Assembly (NCBI GenBank): GCA_951217055.1
Contig: OX578276.1
Location: 120,164,979 to 120,228,978 of the forward strand
Source: Gerris lacustris
Taxonomy: Eukaryota > Arthropoda > Insecta > Hemiptera > Gerridae
DNA length: 64,000 bases
Direction: 5' to 3'
Shown here: positions 22,299 through 48,500 of the stretch, in pieces
Position numbering within the stretch: position 1 is the first letter of the stretch
How the letters are laid out: each line of letters starts with the position of its first letter
The notes under the pieces: generated by a model
Database searches by the model: none
What the model was told of the DNA's origin: nothing
Seen by the model: the letters and a program-made list of their open reading frames with translations, nothing else
Translations under genes and position numbers: made by a program

Positions 22299-24246
22299 AT
22301 TAATCAAAAAGGTGTCGATCGCAACATATCCTAGAACTAATTACCTTTTTTGTAAACTGTTAGCCTAGTTTTATTGACTGTAACCTAATAAATGTCTGAC
22401 TTTAAGTTAAAGTTGACTGATTCTACTAAAATGTTGCTCTCAGGTTCAAATTATAATATTTAAGCTTTGGGCATCTTATTTATTTTTTTTTCTTTTGGGG
22501 AATGGTCAACTTAATCAATCAAGTAAATCAAGATTATATGTATAGTTGTATACATTATTGTTATGGATGTCAACATATCGCAACTGAATCTCTTTCTCAT
22601 TGCCTTAGAAAAATAACTTGACAAATTTATGACATGAGTCGAGGAATGCCTAGTTACACTATTTATCAAATTATCATTGATTGTATAAGAGAGGATACAC
22701 GTTTAAAAAGTAATGACCAAAGCATTAACATACATGTTTTTCTTAATATGTTTTAACCAAATCTTAACACTATTAATCAATAAATAATTACCGAATAACA
22801 TTTTTATTTATTTACCTTTAACCAATTATGTAATTAAGTTAATCCATGTCAACAAAGTTGCTTGTGTATTTATTTTGTGGTACAAAATAAATTCTTTTTA
22901 AATATCAGTGTTTATGTTTGACTACTTAAGTAAATGAATCTTGTCATTAATTTTTCTTCAGGAAAAAAAAATAATAACAGCTAAAACTAATCTATATGTT
23001 TAACATTGTTTGTGAACTCATAATTGGTCTTATTAAACCAGGATCTTAGAATTTCATTATGACATCTGGTTTTAATTGTATGTGGCTGTAAATGATATAA
23101 TTTTTATATTATAGTTAGTTGTACTGGCGAAAGATTTTGTGATATTTTCACTTGTACACAATTGTAGGTTTATGGTTTACTAGTGTATGAGTAATAACAC
23201 TCCTAAATTAAATCAATAAATTGTCAAAATAATGTTGTAAACAAAAATAAATGCAGAGTGGTTTCGGTGCCTCTTTAATTGGTAATTAGATACTGATAAT
23301 TACCTATTTAAAAGATTGGCTGTGATTTGTAGTTGTTTTCTTTTCTTTTATGTATGATATTAGAACAATGTCAAATAATTATTTATATTTTAACACAAAC
23401 TGATAATTTATTGGTTTTATTATTTATTCTCTAGTAAAACCATAATTTATATACCATTGAGCAGAGTTGTTACAAATCTGACTAAATTTGCATAAATTGT
23501 ACTTTCTCTTGTTTTTAATTTCTAATTTTTAAATCTAAAATTAGATTTTTTTTTTAATTCTAAATGAATGAAGTGTAATAAATAAGATTAACCTTTTGTA
23601 AAAAGTCTGTTAAATGTTGATGATAGTTTTATTTATTTTTTGTAATGAATAAAAGTATTAGTTAATTATTACTTTTGCATTTATTATTTTTGAAATAATT
23701 AACCAATGGTCTGAAGGTTACATTGAAAAATTTAGCTAACATAACTATAGTTTTCAATAGTGCTAAATAAATCTAGGTATGGTGTGGCTCTATCATTAAA
23801 GTGATCATATTGCAATAAATATTAAATTTTTAAGACAATAGTTAACCATGATGAATGCAGTTGAAATTTAGTGGAATTGTGGGAAGTGGAGTTGGGGTGC
23901 TATCCTACATTACCCTTAAACTACCCACCGTAACCTAACCAACATGGATCACAGCTCTTTGCAACTATAATTATAAATTTTCATTTCACTAAGCAAATAC
24001 TTCTGTTTCTATAAAGTTGAAATTTTACATGCCTGTTAACTAGTACTTTAGATAATTTATATGAAGTTTTTATTAAAAGTTTTGGTAAAATGTTTTTTTT
24101 TTTTTCTTTATTAAAACGTTTAGATCTGATTTAATAGATTTAGCGATGTTTATTACTTAATAACGGTGTTGCTGAATTTCAAGATCAAACTTTGAGTTAG
24201 AGGTGGTTAGAGTCTAAGCTAAACTTAGCCTGTGCATTGGTTAAAG
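22299..24246. other. Intergenic AT-rich sequence, no gene seen
   Basis: About 1.9 kb without an open frame, tRNA-like fold or recognisable repeat. Several AATAAA-like hexamers occur, none decisive. Confidence 0.5.
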
Positions 24247-25208
24247 CAGCCGTTCCCAACGGGGTCCAGGTGGACCCCTTGGGGGTCTATGGAAATTTGA
24301 AAGGGGTCTATAGTATTCCAGGGGTCGTTGATAGATTTAAAAGGTTTGAATATTGATTATTTTATGAATCTAAAAGAAAAATTTGCGCATTGTTCTAAAG
24401 CGGAAATTAAATAGTTTCTTAAGCCGTCAATGTCTGTAAATAATGCTGGTGGATTAGAAGCCTCTTACAATATTTCTTTTGTAATTGTAAAAGCCGGATA
24501 TTCACATACCACAGGTGAAAAAATAATATCGCCCACCATCACTTAAAGAGGTAATAAAAAATGTTATGAAAATGAGCCCTGAACCAGTTTCAAAATTATT
24601 TTGCACAGTAATTACTCCATTCTACGTCGTATGGATGAAATGGCAGAAGATACTAAAAAATTCTTAATTTGTGAAATTGCATAACACTAAAATTTTTTGT
24701 GCAGTTGTTGAATCCACTTTTTGTAGAAACAGTACGTTGATGTTAAATGTTCGATATTATAGCTCCAGATTAAGAGAAGTGACAGAAGAATTTCTTTCTG
24801 CGAACTGTTCCAAATGTACACTACAGGTGAAAATATAATTGTTTAGAAATTTTTGGAAAATTACGTAAAAGAAGATATGCTATGTTAGCTATATAGTGAC
24901 TGTACGATGATAGGTAATTTCAGGCCAAATATTAAAAAAAAAAAAAAAAATCAATTTATCACACAATGACCACATTAATAAAAATCGATCTATTGTCCAA
25001 TTACAATATCGATATATCTGAAATCTTTGCGAAACCACTTTCTAATTTTTGTCCAAGTACTTAGCACAAATTGTTATCTTTAAGATAATTATTATTAGTA
25101 TTCTTCTAACGTTTTATGCTGTATATTAATGGAAAAAGGCAAGAGGGTCGATGCAGAAAATCATTTTTTTTAAAGAGGTCTATGAAGGAAAAAGGTTAGG
25201 AACCCCTG
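24247..25208 (+). mobile_element. Decayed hAT element (ZBED/SCAND3-like), 962 bp
   Basis: Ends are CAGCCGTTCCCAACGGGG and GGTTAGGAACCCCTG, flanked by the exact 8-bp TSD GGTTAAAG (24239-24246, 25209-25216). Inside, around 24610-24680, the frame reads ILRRMDEMAEDTKKFLICEI, the conserved 'RRI-DMA-DI' region of ZBED5/SCAND3-like hAT transposases. Stops and shifts follow. Non-autonomous. Confidence 0.88.
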
Positions 25209-25216
25209 GGTTAAAG

Positions 25217-25842
25217 GAACATGTATACCATATTTCAACCATCTTAAGGAGCAGAGGAATACTTCTACAACATTACATTCTCACTACTCTGTATAATTTA
25301 AACTGTTAAACTAACCACAAAAGACAGGTGCTGACAGATATCTTCATAGAACAGTGGTAAACAGACTGTATATATTCCAGGTCAGAAAGGCCGGTGATGG
25401 GTGTTTATTTGTGTTGCAATTTAGTTTAATTGATGTAGTTTCAATTGACAACTCTTATGTTTCATGCACTTTAATAATTGCTCTTCTTATTGTATAATGA
25501 ACTTTTTGTATTATAATATTATTTCAATGAGTTATCTTTGACTTATATTTTTAATCATAATTTAGAATTAAACAGGTGTTGGGAATCCTTATTCTTTTAA
25601 TGAGCTATTTTTACAGTTGGCTTAGACTATGTTACTAAAATTGTTGATCTATTTCATTATTTTTATATATTGCAATTAAATTTTTTATTTTGCTTTTGCA
25701 TAAAATTATTTCATTAAAAAAAAATACAAAATTTGGTATTAGAGGTACATTTTATTAATTTATTTATTTAATATTATCTAAAACTATGTTGAAGGTGAGG
25801 GGGTTATCCCAAAATTACACATTTTGTTCATGTGCCTACATT
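25217..25842. other. Gap between the hAT element and the P450-like gene
   Basis: AT-rich, no ORF. It includes the expected 3' UTR of the minus-strand P450-like gene, whose stop codon is at 25843-25845. Confidence 0.5.
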
Positions 25843-38526
<12,684 letters not shown>

Positions 38527-38869
38527 CTGCAACAATAATTTAATGCAATTAATAGTAAGTTAGGCGTTTAGATACATTTTTTATCAGTTTGGTTCTGTAA
38601 GTTTATTAATATTGTAAAACAATCCCGTCAAGTACTTACTTGCCAGCAAGTTACTAAAAGGGTTTCTTCGGTCATAAAAAATTATATTTCCTAATTTTTT
38701 TTTTTTTTTTTTTACTTATATGTATATGCATAAAAAGTTGCACTTTGGAGAACAAGGTGTGCATAATATCCTTTAATCCTTTACCAGCTCAGGTATGCAC
38801 TTATTTGGTTCATTTGAGGGTAAAATGGCCCCAATTAGGAAAAGCGATGTATATTTGTGATTTGAATTT

Positions 38870-39235
38870 CAATAGGTACCTTTAAAATGATACACCACTC
38901 AAAAATTACAAAAAATAAAAATTTTTGATCACCACAGTAGTATCAAGTAGTTTTTCATTTTATATTAACTTCCGGAAATATCATTGGCCCACAGAGACGT
39001 ATGTTTCTGTATTATTCTCATTTTTAGGACATTTCCTTACGGGGAAGCGGGGGAGGGGACATTTTTTGGGGGGTTGTTTTGGTAATTTCGGGGGGAAAAT
39101 CTTCCTTACGGGAGAAAAGTCTTGGGGGAAAATGGCCGCCATTTTGGAAACGCGATGTATATTTGTAATCTACATTTCAATACCACCATTTCAATACTAC
39201 CATTCAATACTACATTTCAATACCACTTGTTGTAG
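38870..39235. repeat. Interspersed repeat ('acttccggaaat' family), copy 1
   Basis: Shares aacttccggaaatatcattg, ccacagagacgtat, tttttaggac, ttggaaacgcgatgtatatt and aatctacatttcaatacc with 56540-56700. Also resembles 39885-40110. Confidence 0.65.
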
Positions 39236-39884
39236 TACAAAAGCATTTTTTAAGATTGATTTACTTTAAAGAGGTCACATGCAAATCATTTCCTCTATTT
39301 AAAAATATGAACTATTTACTAGAGCCTTAGATTACTAGAGCTGTATTATGATAAACTATCTGAGACCTCTACTCTAGGAATTACTAGATCAAATTCTACC
39401 TAAAGTAAGAATTCAGCTGTTTAAATGCGGTAGTAGTTATGTTTCAACCAAATTATACAATATCTTGGTAAACGCCAACGTACAAGCTGATCTATTAAAA
39501 ACTAAAAAGAACACATTCAATAAAAAATACTTAAAAAAATGGTTTCACGAATCTAACTTCCTTAAACTATAATGCTCCTACCAATTATTATATCCTTAAA
39601 GTTTTGTTATTCGTGTTACTTATTCATAATTTATGTTATTTTTTATAAATATTATGTTATTTTAAACTAAAATGCATCTACCAATTATAGCCTATAAACG
39701 TTTCTTTATTTTTATTCATGTTATTTATTTACTTTTAATTTATAATTTATATAATTCTTGTAAATATTATGTTATTTTCTGTTCAAACGCTTTTATATCA
39801 GCAAATACTATTTATAAGGCTTCCTTCTTTGTATTTTAGCTGTTAAACACTTTTTTGAATAAATATTATTATTAAAATACCTTT

Positions 39885-40110
39885 AAAATACCCCACTCAA
39901 AAATGACAAAATAAAAATGTTGCAATGCTCGCTATTCGAAGAAATTTCGTGTTGGGATGTTCGCAACATTTGTCCTGTTTATGGGCAAAAAGGTTTAACT
40001 TGTATACCAAATTTTCAAATCTCTAGCTACATTAGGTTGGGAGATGTGATACAAGATGCGACGGACGGACAAACTACCATCATCATAAAGGTCATAAAGG
40101 TAGAAAGAAG
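39885..40110. repeat. Interspersed repeat ('acttccggaaat' family), copy 2 (empty-site copy)
   Basis: Contains gtttaacttgtataccaaat and gacggacggacaaactacc. The matching stretch near 56820 is interrupted by a 1.34-kb transposon, so this copy shows the uninterrupted site. Confidence 0.7.
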
Positions 40111-41494
40111 CATAAGGGTAAAGGGTAGAAACCCTGGAAACAACTTAATACTGTAAGTAATATTGTGCGATTAGTTGTAGTCGGAAAATGAAAATAGAGA
40201 AGAGAGTGTACGAGTAGTTTATTATTAATTATTAACAATTAACAATAGTTAATAAGTATTTCACAAGATGTTAGTCTTCATACTTAAAAAAATAGTCTTA
40301 TAGTCTGATACAAATATATTAAAGAAAGGTAGCAGAATTATATGGTGTTTTATTATGCTAATTACTTTGATCGTAGTTTACTAACAAAGTATTTATGAAA
40401 ACAAACCAAATAGGATGATTACAGATAATATAAACTAATATAAACTATCAAGGACATTTTTGGGAAATTATTGCATTTAATACTAATCATTTTTAAATGC
40501 CAAGAGATATTTCATAATTTCACTAAACTGTAATAGCTATATTACTAAATGTGTAATAAATAAATCATGTTATATTCTTATTTTTATTTTAAATACAATT
40601 TCTTTTGTAAAACTTAACTCTGGAATAAAACAAGAAAAAAAAACAAAAACAATGGAAACAACAGCTTAAATTTTGTATCATATTTAAGTATGAAGCTTAA
40701 GGCTTATTGAAAATTCTTGAAAGAATAAAATTTTAAATAATCCAACGGATTACCTGCTCAGTATTTTCGTAGCCATATTGTCATGATAAGATGGGTTTGA
40801 AAGCAGCGGACGATTCGCTTGAAATGTAGGCCTTAAGCAGGGACCAAATTTTGATAATTCTGTTTGATCTTGCAAAAATTTTTTAAAATTCTTGACATGT
40901 TTTCAAATGATATGTCATTATAAAAACAAGTGCATTTGGTCATATTAAGTGTAAAAATAAAGTTTGAGGAGGCAACTTATGCAACGGAATAACACAAGAA
41001 GATGGATTTAATTAATGACAGTAATATTAATCACCGGAAAACAAAGTTAATCAATAATCTTAACTTCGTTAATATGCTTATTTTCGCTGAAATTGTTTTA
41101 AGAAACTATAATTAATTTGAAATAATAATCGAATATCATCACTAAAAAGTAATGTCAACTTGATGACGAATAAATTATCTTGAAAGTCAATTAATCGGAT
41201 TGGGAACCTCTGTAGTAGGAGCCGGTGGTAAAACCGAATGGGAATTTGCGATTTTGTGCAAGACATCAAAGTTTTTGTTACCAAATCGGCACATATTAAT
41301 CTTTGTTAGTCCAGGTTAGAAAATATCCGATAAACGGAGAGTACCGAAGCTATAGTAAAGTTAAAAGAGAAACAATTCCAGTAAAATTAAATTATGGAGA
41401 TTTCTGGAAGAAGCACATCGTTCAATGAGGAATACAACAAAATTGGGGGCAAATCTAAAAGGACTTTTTTGTTGGTTATATCTTTAATATATAA

Positions 41495-41680
41495 AAGGAC
41501 TAATCTCTGTACAAAGGATCTCTCCAAAACCGAATCTAAACCATGCCATTGATATGCCCCGGGTGTAGGGGAAGGTGAGAGAAGAAAAATTAGGTTATTG
41601 CCTTGGTCGTAAAAGTAAAGAAGTGTGAGATGCAGAAATGACAAAGCGCCATGGGCGGCTCGGTCCCCGGTTAAATATTA
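41495..41680. repeat. Second copy of the repeat end seen at 2305-2458
   Basis: Shares ctctgtacaaaggatctc, ccgaatctaaaccatgcca-like text, ggtgagagaag, and tc.gtccccggtt...aaata with 2305-2458, in the same orientation. Confidence 0.6.
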
Positions 41681-42067
41681 AAAAGAAAATACTTTTTATA
41701 GTACTTTTTATACTGAAAATATTTCAGTTCAATACTGAGTCAGTTTATTGAAATACAGTAAAATAAAAAGTAGTAGGGGAATATAAATTATTCTTATTCC
41801 AAACTATTTAATATTAGGTTGCATAATTTGAATTAATTAATATTTTATTATAAATATTGTTAAAAGATTCGATACCTATTTGTATTTTATAATTTATAAT
41901 AAAAGCATAAAAGGATCGCAAAAAAAGAAATTGTGGGGCAGTTAAAAACCTGACCAAGAGCAAAGATGGAGATATCGGTTACAAGGAAAGAATCTTCCAA
42001 TCCAGTAAATAAACAAATGGAAATCAATATCCAATTTATTAATGAAAATATTCATGTAAGTACTCAC

Positions 42068-42515
42068 TTCAAACTGGCGGTAATCCCAATGATTAGTGAA
42101 GGTAATATCATAAATATGATCCAAGGTGAGAATTCGTCTATTCCAACTAACCATGGAGGTAATGCCTCGTCCATTCGCTTAAAATATTGTAGTTTGCACT
42201 ACAAAGCTTATATTTTCTACATAATCTGCTTCTGCTTAGCGATATTTGACTTCAAGGGTAATGAGAAAGCGTGGAGATTGATATCTTTATTGCTCGTGGG
42301 TCAAACTAATTTTAAATCGATACGGAATTAGAATAATCATTTTGGCATTGATCTCAACTTGACTTAGTATTTCTATTGGGAAGAAGCCAAACTAAGACCT
42401 ACCTCGGATGTAAACAGCACCGAAGACAATACACATGCAATCAAATCGTCATATATGATGCAAAGTATCACATAAGACATTACAATTGGCTGGCCATTCA
42501 CGATTTGCGGGGAAT
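42068..42515 (-). CDS. Two exons of a membrane protein, possibly transporter N-terminus
   Basis: Minus-strand exons 42515-42403 and 42198-42068 with GT-AG ends and matching phase. They join as QIVNGQPIVMSYVILCIIYD, DLIACVLSSVLFTSECKLQ, then ALPPWLVGIDEFSPWIIFMI and LPSLIIGITASL. Two hydrophobic segments separated by a polar loop with a 'PPWLVGI' phrase look like the TM1-TM2 region of insect sugar transporters (family phrase SWI-S). Sequence is divergent and no further exons were found, so identity is tentative. It lies downstream of the C-terminal transporter exons on the same strand, so it would be a separate tandem gene or relic. Confidence 0.4.
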
Positions 42516-42809
42516 CTTATAGTGATTGGATAAATAAATCACATTATTCTACATTTAAAACTTTATCATTCTCTTAATTAAAAATTTTAAATTTACCTAG
42601 CATAAGAAAATGAGTTGACATAAGAAAATTTACAAGCTTATGTTATAGGTTTATATAGACACTGCAAATATTAAAAAAAAAAAAAATCGATTTAATGATT
42701 AAGGAAAATGGCTTAAGGCTAATCCTTATAACAAACAATGTGTAAATTAATTTTAGTCAAATGATATTTTGGCGGGTGAAAAAATTCCGTAGTCACTATT
42801 TTTTTGTTC

Positions 42810-43190
42810 TTGGATCGAAGTTTCCTATGGCACGTTACAGCCCCGGAGAGAATCCGAAAAAAAACACGTCATAAAACCAACCGTCAAAAAATCGACCGAT
42901 GACGATAACTTGAGGAAAAGTTAACCGATTCGCGCGCAGAGCGTTGCGCCGCGCAACGCTCGCGTAAACGTATGCTTCAAATGTAAAATTGGAATTTTAG
43001 GACAGGAAAAAATTTTAACTTCATCCATAGAGACAAAAACTTTAACAAATAATTTTTTTTAGTAAAACCAACACCGACACGACACCGTTATGAAGTGTTA
43101 AAGATCGGTAAAAACCTTAAAGCGGACCTACACAAAAGTCCGCTTCAATCTTTAAAATAGAGAAAACAACGTTTTTACCGGGTCGCAAAA
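42810..43190. repeat. Diverged partial copy of the Helentron-like element at 59296
   Basis: Matches 59296-59730 in order: cttggatcgaagtttcct versus tttggaacgaagttcctt, then gcaacgctcgcgtaaacgta, aaaattggaattttaggac, and caacgtttttaccg. The 3' hairpin end is missing. Includes the strong hairpin gcgttgcgc/gcgcaacgc near 42945. Confidence 0.7.
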
Positions 43191-43339
43191 AATCTTTGAA
43201 ATTATACAGACATAAATTTAAAAAAAAGTAATATTTAAATATGTTCAATGGAATTTAAACATACATACATGCATAACATCCATATAATTTAATAAAGTAA
43301 AAATAATAAAATTAAATTTATCAATTCATAAGAATAAAA

Positions 43340-43600
43340 AGATCGGTCCGAGACAACTCAGACAAACTTTCTCATATACGAGTTCATAATTATTTAGCCC
43401 AGTGTTTTCCATTTATTAGTTTTCGTATGTATATTTAATTATTATAGAAAATTTTATCAAAATTTATCATAAAAATAACATCTCCTGGGCGGGGAATCGA
43501 ACCCGGGCCTCTCCGTCCGCATATTAAGCATTTTTCTCTGGAACTAGATTTTTCCCGGAAAACAGCTTATATGGTTAGATTCATGTTTAACGTAATTCAT
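43340..43600 (-). repeat. Repeat with a tRNA-like segment
   Basis: Begins with gtccgagacaactcagacaa as at 20700. At 43482-43530 the reverse complement reads GGCCCGGGTTCGATTCCCCG (box B/T arm), but the 5' half of a tRNA does not fold. A tRNA-derived repeat, not a gene. Confidence 0.5.
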
Positions 43601-43984
43601 ATTTACGTCTTTCTTTTGAACTGTTTTGAACTTTTGAACCCTCCAAAATAACGAAACGCTTCATATAAAGGCTACATTTTCACAGTGAAAATAATCGTCA
43701 TACTTTTGGCTAAAATGTCATAAAACAACCGATTTTCTAAAATAGAGTTCATAAAACAGGAGAATAAAAGTCAAGTCATAGAATAAAGGTCATGAAATAG
43801 GAAAAATAAAAGTCATTAACGTCCGTCTCTGGTTATTATAGTGTTCTTATCATCTGACGTGGTTTTCGTTTTCTTTTTGCTTCCGAGCTTACCGAAGGTA
43901 ACGGAAGCTATGTGCGATGTGCGGTCATTCCGAAAAACGAAAAATTGTTGTCCCTGATTTCAAAAATTCCAAGACAGAAATCTG

Positions 43985-44720
43985 TATTAATCCCCCTACA
44001 CACTGGCCGACACGACTGTTGGCCCCAACCGTTCATATCGGGGCCTTGCCTATTAACACCCTAACCAAACGAGACGACTCGACTAGCAGTTGAGTTTAGC
44101 AACAGTCAGCAGTGCTCATGGTGCGTAATTCTAAAATGGCTCCATATCTGTCTAAACACCAAAAAAATGGTGTGGCTCTAAGTGCAGTGATACTTATAGA
44201 TAATATATTATTTAAAAAGAAGAGAAGTGTATGGTGTAAGAAGTGGTTGCAGAAGAGGAATTCTTTCACCCATGTGAGACTTGTACAGGAGTTGGATGCA
44301 AAATATTACCACCATTTTTTGAGGATGGATGAAGATTGTTTTGTGGAACTGTTTGGTACGGCCAAACCGTTTATCGAAAAGCAAAGTACGAGAATGAGAG
44401 AATCCGTATCTGCCGAAGAGAGGCTTAAGTTTATTACATTTCAAGGTAAATCACTAGAAGACCTTTAGAAGCTTTAGCTATTATACCTGAAACTTGCAAG
44501 GCTATCTTCAATGCTTTAAACGCTACACACACTCTGACCCGACAAAATAAAGTGGTGAGGGGGTCGGTGGTCGGATGGTCCAGCCAACCCGACAGTCCGA
44601 CTTTCGGCCCCGACAAAGTTCATGCCTCGAAACCGCTACACACGCCCCAACTGTCCGACTGGCGTGACCCGATCGATGGGCAGTAGTGTCGTGAGGGGGT
44701 TTCAGACAACAGGGAACATT
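43985..44720 (+). mobile_element. PIF/Harbinger element remnant
   Basis: Reads LVQELDAKYYHHFLRMDEDC, FVELFGTAKPFIEKQST and RESVSAEERLKF, then in another frame AIIPETCKAIFNAL: the N-terminal part of a HARBI1-type (DDE_Tnp_4) nuclease. The catalytic DDE portion is deleted. Ends near ccccctacacactggccgac and a related inverted stretch (cgtgagggggtt) at 44700. The frame at 44112-44468 is open but is only a fragment. Confidence 0.7.
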
Positions 44721-45518
44721 TTGGTTCCGTGCCTGTCTGTCTATCTATCGCTCAATGTTTGCCATGTTCCAGTTTTAATGTTCATGTAGGTATCCAGAAG
44801 ATCAAGGCATGGCTCATTGATAGCGTATTTTGGGTTTTTGCTCACTTCGAGTTTTAATTACAATGAAAAGGAAAAGTAAAACAAAGAGACCTACGAAGTG
44901 CTAAGGCTAACTTCCGAGATGTTTCGAGCAAAACTGCGCCTCGGATGTGACTAATGATGGCGAGGCTGTGCCTGAAGAGACGCGTGATATTGAATCGGAA
45001 TAGCCCCGCAAAAATGTTCCCTGTGTGGATTAAGAAGAGTACGGAATACCCATGTATTGTGTCCTTGTTTAAGAATAATTAAAGAAGTAAGCTAAACATA
45101 TTGGATAAATCAAGTTTTATTTGTATAATTAGTGTTTGCTGGGTTACTTGAATTAATTGGTAACGCCATTTCATCATCAATGAGATCTGAAAAAAAGAAG
45201 GAATTTGTTGTCATTTTTATTATTTACAAAGAATGTATACTAATCTCTATCAACCTGGAAATAGTTCAGAATTGCAAAATGTTTGGAGGCTTTTATTTCA
45301 TGAATTACAAAAACCATTCATTTCTTGTATATCATATTAAATTCATATGATTTTGCAATTCATAGGCTCAATGAAATGTCCTTTCACCATCACAAAGGGC
45401 GGTCCCGTCAGGAACAGGGAGGGCGAATTTAACTCAATTAATATTCGGGAAAATAGTTAAGTATACCGATAGAAATATTAAAGAAACATGTAAAGCATAA
45501 TATATATCCAAAATAACA
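44721..45518. other. Gap before the sugar transporter stop codon
   Basis: No supported gene. The part next to 45519 should be the transporter 3' UTR. Confidence 0.4.
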
Positions 45519-48500
45519 TTATTGTGTACTACTTTTATATATATTATTATGCTTACTTTTATTAAAAATCATTTCTATTTCCTTAAGAGTTTTTCCATGT
45601 GTCTCAGGCAAAAAGAGAAACAAATAAAGAGTGGAAGCAAACCCCACGAACCCATAATATGTGAACATTATAAAGCTGTCCGAACGTAGCCACTGATGAA
45701 CCCAAATGGCAAGAAAACCCGTTAAGAAGATATTTACAGCCGCAATGGAGGCCGCAACCTGAAAACATTTAATCAAACTTTTAAAGTAATAGGTTTAATA
45801 ATTGAAAAAAAAAAAAAAAATCTTTTACTTTCATATTCATGCCATTAACATTACATATGATATCATGCTAATAGTAAGTATTAGTAGTAAAACCAATTTT
45901 ATCAACTCACGGCAGCAAATTAAGCATTACTTAATTGTTTTTTTGGCTGGAAAGTACTATTTTACTGATTTTTCATTAAAATATTAAAAGCAGGCAGGAA
46001 AGCAATTGAAACATTCAGGGAAATATTTCCTTGCTTTGGCAGGAAAAGTACCTACAGTGTTTACCAGTGCGTGTCATAACGTCTGTTTTTGTTTGTGTTT
46101 AGTTTTATTTTAATTTGTGTTATTTTAATTTAGTTTTATACTTGTTTTATTACAAAGTAATGTTACATCATTAATGTACTAATATGTTTACCTAAGCTTC
46201 CATTTTGTATCTAATAGCGTGAGTAGATAAAATATTGTTGCAACAAGGCAGCAAAGGAAACATTTCTGCCTCGTGTATTCATTACCTGCCTAGGCTTTAC
46301 CTCGGCAGTTAATTTTCATAGCCTCTCCTCACCTCCGGCTCGGAGGCTAACTTAATCACTCATCAGTAAAATTCCATTTTGCTGTCTAGTTATATAAATA
46401 ACTATTATCGTACTTGATACTACAAGACTCAACTACTGTCAACTTGTGAGTAACTTAATTACACCATTAAACATTTTAACTATAATTAAAAAACAATGAT
46501 TTAATGTGGACTTAAATGCCCTTAGTTATTGATTATCGTATAAATTCTGGGTCAGATCAGAAGTACAGATGACTAAGAAAAAGAAAGTATCAAGTTTATG
46601 GACGAAATACCAGTAAAATTCTATGTATAAATGTAGAAAGATTTTTTTGTGGATTGAAGTTTAAAAGTTTAATTCTGCTACAGTGTCAGGTGTCGCCTCT
46701 TATTGTCTTCGTTGTTTCTGCTTCATTAAATTTTCCTCCCGTGCTAAGAATGCTGAGCATCAAAGTGGAACTAAACGGAGAACCTTGTCTCATGGTATTT
46801 GACTCAGGAGCACCACAAGCAAGGATTTATCGGAAAAGATAGGGATGCCGCCATAAGTAGAACTAAAGGATAAAATCTTAGAATCCTAGGTTATAAGCCA
46901 TTCACAACGAAAGAAAAGAAGATCAGGATGATTCGCTGTTAGAGTTGCCATGGTGTTTAGCATTCAGAATAAAGCACCCATCTGAGTAGAAGTGTATACA
47001 GTTATACATAAAGCACTGGAGAAAGAAGAAAGAAATGCTAAAAAAAAAAGCGCTTGAAATAATGTCAGCTCGAATAAAAAAAAAATAAAAAGAATGTTGA
47101 CTAAGTTGGGGGATGTATTAAAATATTAGTTGGGGACCATCAAAGGAACCTAAGCTAGTTCCTTCAATCAAATGCGAAATACCGATTTTTTGCAGCACGA
47201 AGAGTGCCAATTCCTCTGAGGAATAAAGGAGAAAAAGATTTTTTGTTGGAGGAAAAGGTTTTGAAGGAGAAAAAGGTCGGTTGTTGGAGAAAGGGAAAGA
47301 ACTCGTGTACCAAGAACTAATACCAATGGAATGGGGATCAGTGAATGCAAAAAGGGGGAAGACGAGCACATCTGCGCAGATTTCAGCGTAGTTTTAATTT
47401 AAATAGAAAACTAGTTGAAGACGCAAACACTTATTGCTTACATTCTTTATCGTCTAAAATATCAATAGCATACATTTTAGTTCTTGGTCTTTCGTTAAGG
47501 TGTAATATTTATCAAATAAATGCACATTATCTACATGATCGTTTAAGCCTATATCACCAAAATGTTTAAAACTTTTTGTCATATTACGTGTGGAGATATA
47601 GTTCTGATTATTTTAAGAGATATTGCTATGATCTTTTTAAACATCAAACTATAAGATGATGCCAGTCTCCATATTTTATTGGTTGATTTACAAAACAAGT
47701 TTTAGTCCAGGATAGCGTGCATAAATGTGAGTTACTAACATCAGGCTAGAATTTTGTGAATGTGTAATTTTTCTGTGTCCACCACGAATATGTGGTCGGT
47801 AAAGTTCGTCCGCGGGATATAGCTTGCCCATATGCTGCTAAAATGGTATACAATTTACCCTTTACTATACATGAAAGGTTTAGCATAAAATGTTAGTTAA
47901 ATAACCAAGGTGAAGTTAAAACATTTATTTTACCATGCATCCAAAAGAGTGAGAGCAGGATTTCAACCGAAATTGTCTGGCGTGAAAGATAAGGATGGAC
48001 AAGTAATTTGTGAAGAGAAGTCTGTTATGGAAAGATGGGTGAAACATTTTTGATGAGTTGCTCAACAAAAATGAAAAGCAAAATGAGGAACACCCGATTC
48101 CAGAAGAGGAACAGGATATGCAGAGCCCATCCTTGGAAGAGATGGAGAATGTTTTTGAACGTATGAAAAATGTTAAAGCCCCGGGAGGTGGACCTCAGCT
48201 CTTCCAACATCACCTATGACAGGCAGAAAAAATACCCGTGGTTGGAACACAGGGTTATTATGTCCACTGCATAAGAAGAGAGATAAAATGGTGAGCAGTA
48301 ACTATGGGAGAATCACCTTATTAAACTCTTAACTCTTCATACAAAGTGTTCTCTGGTATTCTCGCTAATAGAGTTGAAGAATATGCCGAGAAAATACCTG
48401 GAGAATATCACTGCTGTTTAAGACCAGAAAGGGTATGGTCAACCACATTTTTGTAATGCGTCAAATTTTGGGTTTTGACAAGATGTGGAGATTCCTCCAC

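Larger units (their letters stand above)
38527..42067. other. Region upstream of the P450-like exon; repeats only
   Basis: Must hold or flank the missing 5' exon and promoter of the P450-like gene, but I cannot pick them out. Contains repeat copies at 38870-39235, 39885-40110 and 41495-41680; the rest is AT-rich without coding signal. Confidence 0.4.

Noticed and set aside
41078..41284. Third exon of the 42-kb membrane protein (minus-strand frame ending in a Pro-rich tail)
   Set aside because: No convincing splice acceptor or family resemblance.
46075..46470. Solo LTR (TGTCATAAC... start) before the retropepsin fragment
   Set aside because: No second LTR, no defined end and no TSD seen.
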